From positions 2,166,480 through 2,230,479 of the forward strand of contig OZ004593.1 of assembly GCA_963924555.1 (NCBI GenBank): a DNA stretch of 64,000 nucleotides, given 5' to 3'. Made by a program: the position numbers and the translations under genes. Numbering within the stretch: position 1 is the first letter of the stretch; each line of letters begins with the position of its first letter. The notes beneath the pieces were generated by a model, which did not search any database, was not told the DNA's origin, and saw nothing but the letters and a program-made list of their open reading frames with translations. This stretch comes from Crambe crambe. Its lineage: Eukaryota > Porifera > Demospongiae > Poecilosclerida > Crambeidae. Below, piece by piece: positions 1-10,950 of the stretch.

Positions 1-273
1 ATTATAAAGAAATTAGTTATTCTTTTACAGTGCTTTGCTCTTGATGATGAGAATTAATGCACATTATGGCTCAGTTGAGTACCTTGCAAGTTGGTTGATT
101 TAGAGTTTACTGAGTTACTGTACAACTGCAGCTAGGAGCCTAGGACATGAAATTTGCCATAGAGATAGTTCCTTTGTTGTATGTGCTATATTTTTCCTTA
201 GAGTTCTAAGTATAGAAACTTGTATTGTTTACTCACCTACATGATTACTGTTTTAATTAAGGTGGAAACCACA

Positions 274-330
274 GGGAAACTACCTGGGAAACTACCTGGG
301 AAACTACCTGGGAAACTACCTGGGAAACTC
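274..330. repeat. 12-bp minisatellite GGGAAACTACCT
   Basis: About five head-to-tail copies of GGGAAACTACCT. A related degenerate copy occurs near 20155-20190, so the unit is dispersed in this genome. No coding frame of interest crosses it. Confidence 0.85.
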
Positions 331-2609
331 CATGAATTGGAATGCCTGGGCAACACTACAAATTGGCTTCATTATGGATAATTATGCTCAACATTAATTT
401 TGGCCTCTGTTTGTTGTTTTTGGGGGAAGGATCGAACTTCCTGTCTTCAACTTTGACATTCATTATTATCATACCTACCATTAACTGGTAGCCGTCGGAA
501 AGATACTTTTGTCTTTCAGACAACAGCCATGATTGAAAGTCAGGATTCTGAATCAATTTTCAATGGGCTATCTTTTGATACCTAAATCGCTGCATGCAGG
601 TACTGGTATAAACCAGATGCTAGAAAAACTATCCGGAAATTGATCCATCTGATGATTGATCACTTACTCTATTATTTTGTGCATGTACCATTCGCTACTG
701 CAGTACTACATAATGCTCCAAAAAGACTTTTCATTGTTTGGTGCGAATAAATATCCATTTACGGAGAGTGTACGAAGAATATACGGAAGCCTCAGGCTAA
801 CGCGAACAACTGGGGCCAGGGGCGTAACTACTATTGTTCACAGGTTGCATGTTAACCCCCCTTCAACTATGTACCAACCCTCAATGCACTGAAGTATGGC
901 CATAGCCATAGCCTAACCTGGTTGTTATTATTCAATTGTCTTGCATCAGGCAGGGATAGGTGGTGGCCTTGAAGGATTTGTGGTTTGGAAACAATAAAAT
1001 GTTTTTAAAACCCTATTGTTCTTAGCCATTAGCTATTCCAGAGCCACTGCCTTATACAGTAGAGAATTTTGGCTACGTACGTAGTGGTTAGATACTATGT
1101 ATACCACTCCTTAATTCCAAAAACAACCACCATCAAGTGGGTGCAGTAGCTAGTCCAAGATTAGTCAAAAGTGGGCATGGCCAGGAAAATTTTTTTCCAC
1201 ACGCAGGCGCATGGAGACTTTTGTGAACCCCCCTCAATCAAGCCTAGTTACGCCACTGGGGGCTCTCTTTTAGACAGGTCTCCTGGGGCCGAGGCTAATT
1301 ACATAGAGAGTGCTACCGCACTCTCTGATTATGGTCAGGTGGGAGTTTGTTATTTCTGTGATGTTAGCTAATTAACAGTGTGTAGCTACATTGATTTTGT
1401 GAGTTTTTTTTGTTTTGTTTTGTTTTGTTGTTTTTATGTTTTGTTTATTTTTTTTGGTTTTTTGTTGTTGTTGTTGTTGTTTTTTTGTTGTTTTTTTTCT
1501 ATCCCTAGTCTTATTGTCTGTGATGTGAGTGTGATCCCTTCCTATTTTTACTTATCATGGCAGTTAGATCTAGTTCTATCATATCATAGGTGCTATGGGG
1601 CAGGCCCCTCCCAACTTTATATACGTTATACGTAGTTGCCCTGCTGCGCATACGCAGCATGCAACCGTTAATATTATTAATTTCGTAGCTAGCGCGCGCA
1701 TTTAAATTAATGATCCTTACCAAATTGAGAGCTGAACTACCTAGGCTAGTGCCCCCCTGTAATTATGCTTCAACCTGACACTGTACAGGCTTATTACAGC
1801 GGGGCATTGAACTCTATGAGCTCCAATTATCATAAGCTCCTGCAGATTCTATTCTCAATTCGGCATTCCCACTAGGAAAAAACACAACAACAAATTTATT
1901 TTTGTTAATTTCCAGTATAGCTAGTATAATTATACACCATTATTTTTGTTAATTATATAGTATAGTACATCAGAGGTGTTGGAAGCAAGATTCGATTGGT
2001 CAGGCCCGAAATTGAAATATGTAATCCCACAGACCACTGAAGATATGCTATATTTGAGCATCTTTCTTTTGTTTTTGATTGATAGCTAGCTACGTACTTC
2101 TGGTCAGGCTTGGGCCTGACTGATCTGACCTCTTCCGCCACCTGTGTATGTACATGTATACACTTGGGAAAACGACTAAACGAGTAATACATTTTGAGGT
2201 TGTCATGCACCATCTTATGAACCATCTATACTTATCTCCACAGTGTCATGCATGCTGTGGGGTGTGTTGGGGTGTGTGTCAGGTGTGCCAAATTATATAG
2301 CTGTGAGTCCCTTCCTTGAGCTGCAGAGGAATTTTTCACTTCAAAATGCGAAGAGTGACATTCCCAGCGAGGTTAACTTGTTTTTCCCAAAATACTGGTC
2401 ATCTTCCACTGTGCCTATGTACATGGGAAAACAAGCGAGGTTTAGTGTTGAGAATTAACCAAAATTCCTGTCTGACCTGTAGTTATGATTCCAAAATCTC
2501 CCTAGCTAGCTATTTGCAAATTCAGCACTTTAGTGATTACATAGCTACATTCAGTTAACTTTAAAGAATTCCAATTTTTTATTAGCTAACCACAATTTGT
2601 TAACTTTAG

Positions 2610-2765
2610 AGTGAATTGCAAGTTGGTTGCCCAATGTAAGATGCAAAATCTAAAAGAGCTGCATGTATAAACTTGAGGCTGTTCCTGAATAGATGTGTGG
2701 CTTTTCCTCAATAGATGCAAGTTTTTATTCCAGTTTACATTTGGACAACCCACTTGCAATTCACT
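2610..2765. mobile_element. Small terminal-inverted-repeat element (MITE-like)
   Basis: A roughly 155-bp unit with imperfect terminal inverted repeats of about 30 bp. The left end reads GTGAATTGCAAGTTGG and the right end is its near-complement CCACTTGCAATTCAC. There is no internal coding capacity. I cannot define a target-site duplication, so the superfamily is open. Confidence 0.6.
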
Positions 2766-3122
2766 GGACTGTGCTAGCTATGTAGAGAATATTAGGGGTG
2801 CTCTGGAATCTAGAGGAATAGCTAGCTAAAATAGGCACTATAAAATAATATAGCTTGACCACACATTTATTCATATCTTAAAATTTTGACCCCTCCACTT
2901 AAGATTTGTTTATAAGAGAATAGCTAACAGTTTTTCTCAGTCACCAAATCATGTGTACACAGCAGCAAATATTTTTGATTACAAAGTTACAGTCACTATA
3001 ACAAACTTATCAAAACATGCAGACCACAAACTAAAAAATAGCAGACCTTCTGACTCCTTTGGCTATCACATAAAACTGCATGTATAGTTAGCTATACAAA
3101 AGTAATATTCAAAAAAAATTCA

Positions 3123-5003
3123 TTATTTTTGTTGACCTTCTGTTGATCGTAGCTGTACAAAAATGGAATCAGTTTTCTTGTCAATCTGGACCGAAGACAT
3201 TGAGTTCACCAATGTTGCCTGCTTGCGAAAGCCTTCTAGTGCTTTAATGCGCTCAAGGAAACCAGGCTTGCCTTCATTTTTTTCTTGTTCTATAAGGAGG
3301 TCAATATAATCCACTTCACTCATATTAATAGGTCTAATAGCGATCTCATGTAAACGATTGAGATGCTCCTTTGCTCTGGATATTAGAGAAATTACTTCCT
3401 CTTCGAGTAGTTTCAACTCTTTCTTGATACCATCCACCACTTGCTCCATGGAAGACTTTTCGCTTGTGGCCTTTTCGTACCTCTGTCTTAGTTCTTCAGA
3501 TGTTCTTTCCTCATTTTCCTCGTAGAGTTCAAATCGGTAAGGATTATTGACATGATCTCGCCAACCACACTTTTTGACGCAAACAGCACAGTGAGCTCTT
3601 TGGATATCCCCCTGATGATCCATTGCAGAACATTTAAATTTATCACCGTCATTTGCATAAGCACACGTCTCATGACAAGTATAGTTACAAATGAGGCAGT
3701 TCGTTACATACACACCTTGTCCTTGCAAATCCACTTTACGTTGCTTTGTAGTCTTGATGGTATACTTGAAATCTTTGTTAGCCAGAATGTCAGATTCACG
3801 AGCTCGCATCACTGTTTCTTCCTGCTGCAGAGAGTCCATTTTTGTTAGACCCAAAGCGATCTTTTTGGGCATGTCTTTCATGATAATCTGCAAATGTTCA
3901 CGTTCTCGTAAAACCTCTCTCGTTAAAACCAAACTCTTAGGTTCAACTTTATCAAACTTCTTGAAGAATTTCTCAAAGCTCTTTATTCCCATTTTCCAGC
4001 TGAGCTTGTCAAAAGAATCATCGTCTTCTTCACTATCAGAATCACTCTCATCTCTGATGTTATCTGCATAGAGAGCTGAGTTATTAAACTTGAAGAACTG
4101 GTTGTATGGCACTTCAGCTTTTTTGATAGCACCGAGCACTTTTGGTTTTTGTCCATCAGCAAAGGTTGTCATAAGGAAAATGTTATCTCTGATATCATTA
4201 CCAAAGATACCCAAAATTGCTTCAAAAACATAGAGCTGGGTTGCAGTCAGTCTTGGTGAAGATGCTGGAGTAACAAACAAGACACCATTGATTTGGTCTA
4301 TTCCTTCGGAACCACTCACAGAGAAAAATCCCTTGATTTGTGTGCTGATCTCACGATCTCTTGAGATACCCCTTGTGTCCCCGAATCCCGGAGTATCAAT
4401 GATTGTGAGGCCATTGCTGGTGCACATACCTGCTACCTTAGGAAAGGTGTAAGCTGTGATATTAGTCGTCTGACTAACAGATTGATCCTCATTTGCATCT
4501 ATCACACGAAGCCGAAAATTGTCTTCCCACTCAATTCCAAATAAGTAATTGGCAAAGCCATTTATCAGTGTGCTTTTCCCAGCTCCTGTTGCTCCAACAA
4601 CCATGATGACTTTCTCAACAGTGCTTGCTCTTGGTACAAAATTTCCTCCATAATCTATATAGCACTTCTCAAAACGTCCATTTTGGCTCTTCATGGATGT
4701 CTTGAACTTCAGCTTGTATTGGACAGGATTTGTACCTGGGATTTGTACAGAAGATTTCTTCATGGCCTCAAGGAGATCTGATTCGGCGCGACCACGATGA
4801 GAAAAGGAACGCTGAGTGAAGTTATGGCGTCCAGTGGCCTGGGAAATCATTGCTGCCATCTTTTCCTGCCGCGCGTCGGTTAGTAATGAATGCATGCGGT
4901 GCTCTAACATGTTGATCCACCGTAAATCGCTAGAATTGCTAGTACGTATACTCCGGTTTTCGGGAATCTTGCAAAAATCAGTCGTCAGCCGACTACTACG
5001 CAT
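3123..5003 (-). CDS. GTPase-fold protein with Cys/His-rich zinc-binding-like segment
   Basis: Single-exon 626-residue protein. A P-loop GATGAGKS sits at residues 137-144, a switch-II type DTPG at 203-206 (context LTIIDTPGFGDTRG), and a possible base-recognition segment TTFAD near 279. This fits the septin/AIG1-like branch of TRAFAC GTPases. An acidic Ser/Asp/Glu stretch (about 318-330) follows, then a Cys/His-rich region (about 436-482) with paired CxxC-type motifs (NCLICNYTCHETC, CAVCVKKC) that could bind zinc. The C-terminus (about 500-600) is predicted helical or coiled-coil from its charged heptad-like sequence. The same G-domain plus Cys-rich order occurs in large families of uncharacterised fish and invertebrate proteins, as I recall them. 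No signal peptide or membrane segment is seen, so it is probably cytosolic. Function is unknown; innate-immune GTPase roles are only analogy. The start is the first ATG of the long frame. Confidence 0.85.
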   Translation of the reverse strand: MRSSRLTTDFCKIPENRSIRTSNSSDLRWINMLEHRMHSLLTDARQEKMAAMISQATGRHNFTQRSFSHRGRAESDLLEAMKKSSVQIPGTNPVQYKLKFKTSMKSQNGRFEKCYIDYGGNFVPRASTVEKVIMVVGATGAGKSTLINGFANYLFGIEWEDNFRLRVIDANEDQSVSQTTNITAYTFPKVAGMCTSNGLTIIDTPGFGDTRGISRDREISTQIKGFFSVSGSEGIDQINGVLFVTPASSPRLTATQLYVFEAILGIFGNDIRDNIFLMTTFADGQKPKVLGAIKKAEVPYNQFFKFNNSALYADNIRDESDSDSEEDDDSFDKLSWKMGIKSFEKFFKKFDKVEPKSLVLTREVLREREHLQIIMKDMPKKIALGLTKMDSLQQEETVMRARESDILANKDFKYTIKTTKQRKVDLQGQGVYVTNCLICNYTCHETCAYANDGDKFKCSAMDHQGDIQRAHCAVCVKKCGWRDHVNNPYRFELYEENEERTSEELRQRYEKATSEKSSMEQVVDGIKKELKLLEEEVISLISRAKEHLNRLHEIAIRPINMSEVDYIDLLIEQEKNEGKPGFLERIKALEGFRKQATLVNSMSSVQIDKKTDSIFVQLRSTEGQQK

Positions 5004-5242
5004 GCGTAGCTATACGTTTGAACTTTTTTTAATTATTATTATTTTTTATTATTATTATTTTTTTATTATTATCGGTCAAACCATGATAAGATAAAATTTG
5101 ATGGCAAAGGGAATATAAGGATAATGAGAATGTAAGGTTATAAAAACGAAGTGGATTTTTTCTTGTTGATCTAGATCCAAGGTTTGAACTTTTGAATTTT
5201 TTTTATGTAGCTAATTATGTTGATCCAAGGTTTTTGATGTAA

Positions 5243-5840
5243 TTAGCTAATTTTTAATAGAGTAGAGTGGGAGTTCACAATGATACCTCCTGTTGAGGAT
5301 AACACCAGTGGAGAAAAGGAAGGGTGTTCTATTTCTCTGATTCTTTGTTGATAAGCACGCTTCTTCAGGTTCTCATGTTTGCGGTAGCATGCAGAGGGAG
5401 TAGTGTGCCTGTTGGAGGGGGCATGTGGGTTAAAAACCCTCACATCAAAGTATAAAGTATGTATGCTCGAGGTGACCACCCCATAACCAATATCCAAGCA
5501 TGCTCCTTCTTGGGTGTTAGCTGAGGTCGCAGATAAGTATTCACCTGAAATAGGTTGTAGGTGTGGTTCCGTGCAAATATCATTGCATACTTCTGATAGT
5601 AGGCTGGCAGTGAGATCTCTAATCTCATTATGCCTTATAGAAGGAAATCCTCCTTTTGGACAGGATAAGGCATGTTCTACCGAGAACTGATTGCCACATT
5701 CACAGTTTATTGGAATGCGAGAGGGTTGCCATCGCATAGGGCATCTCGGAAGGCACCTTTATGTAATGTGAACCAAACTCAGCCACAGGAAGGGTAGTCA
5801 TCCAGCTGGAGGCACCTTTTTCTTGAGCCAGCATCATGGA
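5243..5840 (-). mobile_element. C-terminal relic of a retroelement polyprotein
   Basis: The main frame (5243-5737) contains a CxCG...HALSCPKGG cysteine/histidine cluster followed by RHNEIRDLTASLL. Further on are a LDIGYG...FDVRVFNPHAPSNR segment and a KHENLKKRAYQQRIREIEH segment. I recognise this order from the C-terminal part of abundant invertebrate reverse-transcriptase-type repeats, where an HxxxC zinc-finger-like motif precedes a nuclease-like domain. Upstream on the same strand (about 5740-5840) the translation continues as a degenerate LHKGAFRDAL-type segment with stops, which is also part of that family. No RT core is present, so this is a truncated, dead insertion. The exact class (non-LTR versus other) is uncertain. 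Confidence 0.65.
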
Positions 5841-5873
5841 GCATTGAACGGTACCGGGAAGTGAAGGTTTCAT

Positions 5874-6003
5874 TTAGTTTGCAGTATCCAATTGTTTTTT
5901 CCGTCTTGATTTGTGAACTTCATCCTTAGCTTTGTACTGTTCTTCCCAGGTCTCAAAGGGGTACGTTGGATCTTTTCCTCTGATTAAGGTTGTTAAGGGG
6001 GTC
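5874..6003 (-). other. Possible orphan terminal exon
   Basis: On the minus strand a good 3' splice site (TCAAAATCAG at about 6013-6004) opens a 43-codon frame ending in TAA at 5876-5874. Its translation is unusually protein-like (RGKDPTYPFETWEEQY..., charged, with few low-complexity residues). No partner exon was recognised upstream in 6004-7990 and I do not recognise the family. It may be a terminal exon, a retroelement piece or chance. Confidence 0.22.
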
Positions 6004-7995
6004 TGATTTTGAGAGAATCAGAATTACATAACCACTTTCAGTTTGATTGAAATCTGCTGAGAAATATAATTACGTAAGTGGACTCTGTCCTTGTAATGGG
6101 ACATATATTGAGCGGCTCCCAGCCTGACTACCTACACTCTCTAAAATGTATGCTAGGTGCCACATAATATGATCATGGTTTCTTTCTGACCTACTTACGT
6201 AGCAATCTGACACCCAGCTAGATTTAGGCCATCCCTATGCTTAACCTTTTTATTGAGAGCTGGTTTTGTATAGTACTGTACTGTATCCCCATGTTGAATT
6301 AATAATCACTGCATACTCTCAGTTGAAGTGACAGTCAATACTGCACCCTCAATTCTTTTACATACACAAACTTACTTTCAATTTCTGAAAAAGGATAGAA
6401 ACAAGTGAACACAAGAAATTTCTTTCATATTACCTTATCTTTTTCTTTTGTAGGTAGCTACATACACATGCAGTCACTGGTTGAAGAATTTGTTTGGCTA
6501 TTCAGTTTTGTCTATTATTTAATATCAAACTTTACAGCAACAGCAATGTACGTAAATGACATATTATGCATGGCATGGTGAAGTGAGCTGACAGCCAAGT
6601 ACTGGCTATTATACTACTATAGGATGAGCATCTGTACTAGCTATAAATACTACTATAAATGCAGCAAGGAGTGGCTGGAACATCATCAGATATTAAAACT
6701 AGACACTAGTTGGACATTTCTTTGTCCTTTTTCCGTTGGTGAGCATTTGTCAAGGACTCAGCATTTGTCAAGGACCCCTGCTTGATGACCATGTTTGGGT
6801 GAGCTGTTGTTTCCAGAATATCCTCTGGTATGGTTGGTGGTACGTAGGTGGATTGTCACAGGCCCTATAGCTATAACCTGGTAGGTTAGCGTAAAGTTTT
6901 GCATCTGCAGACATGGTTGGCAAAGCAGCTTATATTGTGGAAACTTACCTTGTGCTAGGATGGCAAAGAGAACTGTAAAGTAAGCTGTAAGTTAAGGCAG
7001 GGCAATTTCGAGGGTAGGGCAATGTTCTCCGACTAGACTGACTGGAATATCACTATTTTTTTACAGTGTCGGAATTGCCCAACTCTCATAATTGCCCTTC
7101 TTTACCACCTTAGAGGTGATGCTTGTAATTGTGGATTTGATTTCAATTCCATTCTAAACCTATAATTATCTCTAACTAATCTTTCGGCCCCAGGCCCTGT
7201 TAAATTAAAAAGGAAGGCCTGCCATGGGGTTGAGGCTAGCTATTATAGCATTAAAGTGACAGGGACATACTGTATACATAATGAAGGAACAGAAGAGACT
7301 GGAGAAGTGGTTCTGGATCGGAAGCATAATTATCAGAATTTGATAACTTTGATGGGTTGCTCACCCAATGGAGACGCAGCACCTGAACTTGGTTTCCTTA
7401 GCATAAATTTTGCTGATATGGCTATTTTGATGCTATTAATTAGCTAATTATCACAAGTAGCTAGTGAAATTATAATTTGGGGGTGGGTTATAGGTATGAT
7501 GTATATTCAGGTGGGATGGGTGAATCAGGAGGATCATTCACTGCTAACCACCCACTGCATTTCTTTTGCTTACTGATAATTATCACCAGTACAATAGCTT
7601 AGTAATCACACTGAAAGAATTGCTTGCATCACTGAATTCGGTCGAGTCCACTTAACAGTATATTACAGTATATTCAATACCAAGCTTCAATTATTAATAA
7701 GCTTTGGCCATTAATTGGAGAGTCAGATTATGTTAGTGCGGATTTTTTCTCATGGCTGATCTCGTTCACAATTCGTACATCTCCCAGAGGACAGTCTGCA
7801 GTACGTGGGAGGACAAGGCATGGCTATGTTGACGGTTGACGGTGAAGCTTCTTGGCACGCAGTATGCGGATGCGGCGCGGGCTATATGGGGGAGAGATTC
7901 CTCGCGCATGCGCGCAGACATGGAAATGAAACCGCTAATTATTAGAGGCGAGGGTGGCCTTATGGTGTGTCTGAGCCAAGTGATACTGCCAAGCG
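6004..7995. other. Intergenic region upstream of the MPEG1-like array
   Basis: No coding region could be supported. The last 200 bases before 7996 become locally GC-rich with CpG-containing motifs, as expected for a promoter-proximal segment. Confidence 0.5.
7903..7914. promoter_or_regulatory. NRF1-type palindrome upstream of MPEG1-like copy 1
   Basis: CGCGCATGCGCG is a perfect 12-bp palindrome containing the NRF1 consensus GCGCATGCGC. It lies about 80 bases upstream of the first MPEG1-like start codon in a short GC-rich patch of otherwise AT-rich DNA. The role as a promoter element is inferred from the motif and position only. Confidence 0.4.
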
Positions 7996-10126
7996 ATGGC
8001 TAGTAAATCTCTTCTTCTGCTGTTTATTGCTGTAGCTTCATGCCAAGAAGCTCCACCAACACCGCATAGTCCTCCCAGAGCTGACTATCCTCTGGGAGAT
8101 GTGCGAAATTGTGAAACGAGATCATCCACGACCGATCAGACTTATCGAATGGAAGTCCTTCCTGGGATAGGATTCGATAGCCTTCGAGATCTCGACATGG
8201 GGCAGGTCCATGATGTCTACAATTTCTCCACCTGTAGCACTTCAAGTGATCGTAAATACTTTTTGCCTGATAACATTTTTGTGATTCCTGTACAGCATAG
8301 CAAAGTAGCTAGACATGTTTGCTGAATACTTTGACCACTGGGACAAGTACACCTCTATGACTTCAAAGTCCATGAATGTACATGCTGGGTTCATATATTC
8401 TGCTATTGCTGCCAAATTTTCATCTGGCTATACTTCTTCTAAGTCCCATATGTACAGCACCCTTTCCCAGTCAAAGTCCACTCGTGTTCAAATCAGGCAC
8501 AAACTCTATACTGTCAAGATCCAACCAGGAGCTCCACTCCATCCTATATTCAAATCTCGCGTACTTGATATTGCCGCAAACATTCAGAAGAATAACACCG
8601 AGTATGCTCGCTATTTGGCTGAATTAATTGTTAGGGACTATGGAACACATTATGTATCATCCATGGATGCAGGTGCTATAATATCTAAAGTCGATTTCAT
8701 CCGATCAAGTCAGAGCGACGAAATGTCGAGCTACTCTTCTGTTATCACAGCATCTGCAAGCGCTAGCTTCTTTGGACTTCTAAGTGTTGGTACAAATTTT
8801 CAGCATATTTCATCTCATGCTGATACTAAAGGTTTTGCTAACAATTTAACCTACTCTGAAATTATTACTGCTGGTGGTCCACCTTTCTCCCTAAACATGA
8901 CCCTTGCAGAGTGGGAAAGTGGAATCCCAAATGCTCTCGTAGCCATCGATCGATCAGGAAACCCTCTCCACTTTGTCATCAATCCCACAACTCTTCCTAC
9001 ACTGCCAGAGAGAATGGTTCGATCCGTTTCTGAGTACATTCATGAAGCCATTGACACGTATTACAAGGTCAATATTCGTCCTGGCTGTACTGATCCATCA
9101 GCTAAAAATTTTAACTTTCATGCTAATCTCAATGATGATTCATGCTCACTTCAGAAAACTAACTTTTCTTTTGGTGGGATCTACCAAGTATGCGATGTTG
9201 TATTAGATCGCACCCGTAATTTGTGCGAAGTTACAGGTGCACTGGATCATGCCCCTCCAACCAATCCCAACCCACTCACTGGCGATAAAACCTGCCCAGA
9301 CAAATACACACCAGTCCTCCTGCAGACTATTACATTAAAGGCTGATTCTCAAACAATGACCGGAGATTTTTGGAGCATTGCCAAATATAAATCCTACTGG
9401 TGTGCTGCAATCCCTGGTGAACAAATACCCCAGGCTGACACTTATCTCTTTGGTGGTCTTTATACTTCCAAGACTCCTAATCCTGCCACAGGAGCTAAAT
9501 CATGCCCACAGTTCTTCTTCCAACTCTCCATGGGTAGAGACATCAACATTTGTGTCAGTAACGACTATGAACAAGGAAAAGCTTATGCTGTTGATTTCGC
9601 TGGCTTTTACAGTTGCTCTGTAGGCAATCCCATGGCAGCCAGGGGTTCAAATTGGCCTCCTGCTTGTCCCAGTGGATACGCTCCAAATATTGCTGCTATA
9701 GATAAAGAATGCAAAATCGAGTATTGTTTAGGTTATGGGAAAATATATGGGTCCAAATCTTCCGATCAAATTAGGCTGCCTCCTTTCCATATCCCTAACA
9801 ACAGTATGAGTGACACACTAGTCGTGTCAGGTGTGCGTGGAAAAGTCTGGGTGAAGGAAGATGACGGAAAATGGACACTTAATATCAAGAAGGATAAGGC
9901 CCCATCCAGTGGTACTGTTGCAGCCATATCTATCGTAGGTACCATCATTCTCGGTGTGATGGTCATAATAGTGATATTCACCAGTCGCTATGCTGTGAAA
10001 TATTTTAAACGACAGAAGAAAAACAGTGGTGGTTATATGTCCATTAACGACTCCAGCAATGATCAAGGACTGAATCCTGCAAACGACCCTCCTTCCGATG
10101 CACCCACCTCAGCTGAATCCGTCTAA
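7996..10126 (+). pseudogene. MPEG1/perforin-2-like gene, copy 1, with a 4-base frameshift
   Basis: Close paralogue of the intact gene at 16744-18831, colinear along its whole length. The 5' frame (7996-8325) encodes a signal peptide and the start of the MACPF region. It then terminates because four extra bases (GCTA, about 8308-8311) are present relative to copy 2. The remainder (8315-10126) is one uninterrupted frame. It carries the MACPF signature YGTHY, a GCTDPSAKNF Cys-containing motif, two P2-type FGG(I/L)Y...NP.TG..(T/S)CP repeats, a transmembrane helix and a basic tail with YMSI. Family members are membrane-anchored pore-forming effectors of phagocytic cells. Everything apart from the insertion looks conserved, with no other stops seen. 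This is either a very young pseudogene, a polymorphic null allele or a local assembly error. Confidence 0.75.
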
Positions 10127-10950
10127 CTGTGAAAACGGTGAGGTTAACTTTGACTTATTGCATTTATAGTTGTGATGATTATTAGCTTATTGTTGAGGTC
10201 TAAGCTAGTAGTTAGTAGCAAATGACCATAATACATGATTGTGCAGTCTTTTTATAGTGTGACTGTCTAACATATGATATGCATGCTCTGTCAAGTATAC
10301 ACAGTTTATGAGCATGAGTTATTAGCATGGATAGACTTCTTTACAAATTTATACTTTATACTTATTTTTGTACTCAAGTATACATGTACATGATAACTTT
10401 AATATAAATGGTATTTCTCCCAACACTAGTGAAGCCATGAGTATACCTCAGACTTTTTCATGCATATTTGCACGCTATAGCATTCTCATGGTGTGCGACC
10501 ACTAGCAAGCCATCCCCACTATCAGTGGTCTGTTTAGCCAGATAGTTGCCATAGAGCCAACTAGTCGCTATATCAACAGTCAAACCACTAAACAACTAAG
10601 CTATCATTGGAGTAGCTACTGGGTACACAAAATCAGTTTGGAACTGTAGTAATTCCAAATGTAGTAATCTCAAAGAACTTGTTATCAATTATCTCTATTA
10701 AAAATGAACACGCACTAGCTTTTATACAAAGATAATAAACCACAAAACAATAATTATACTGGTGTTACATAACAATAAATGATTACATAATAGATGACTG
10801 TTACGATGTCTGTTACTATACCACAGGAACTTTGTTGTTGTTGTTAATAATTATTGACCATTCAGTTGCCTCCTTTCCTAACAACAGTACTGACCACAAG
10901 TCTAAAGTGATCACCTAGCTGATTCATCATGGTAATTTGATACGGTATGG
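10127..10950 (+). other. 3' flank of MPEG1-like copy 1, duplicated at 13.6-14.2 kb
   Basis: No second gene. Several segments recur in order downstream: GATATGCATGCTCTGTCAAG at about 10275 and 13830, the AGTCAAACCACTAAA stretch near 10578 and 14150, and CATCATGGTAATTTGATAC near 10926 and 14213. The flank was therefore copied together with the last codons of the gene. It is probably 3' UTR and downstream DNA. Confidence 0.6.

Larger units (their letters stand above)
1..3122. other. Intergenic region without a recognisable gene
   Basis: I see no supportable coding sequence here. Open frames are short, low-complexity or lie in repeats. The stretch holds a 12-bp minisatellite (274-330), a T/G-rich tract (about 1398-1500), a short palindrome AGAGTGCTACCGCACTCT near 1304 that recurs elsewhere in the window, and a small terminal-inverted-repeat element (2610-2765). 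Confidence 0.6.

Noticed and set aside
1378..1635. Hydrophobic open frame rich in Phe and Leu
   Set aside because: It comes from a T/G-rich low-complexity tract; there is no homologous domain or splice support.
7256..7447. 63-codon open frame upstream of the MPEG1-like array
   Set aside because: Short, no recognisable motif, and not conserved at the corresponding position upstream of copy 2.
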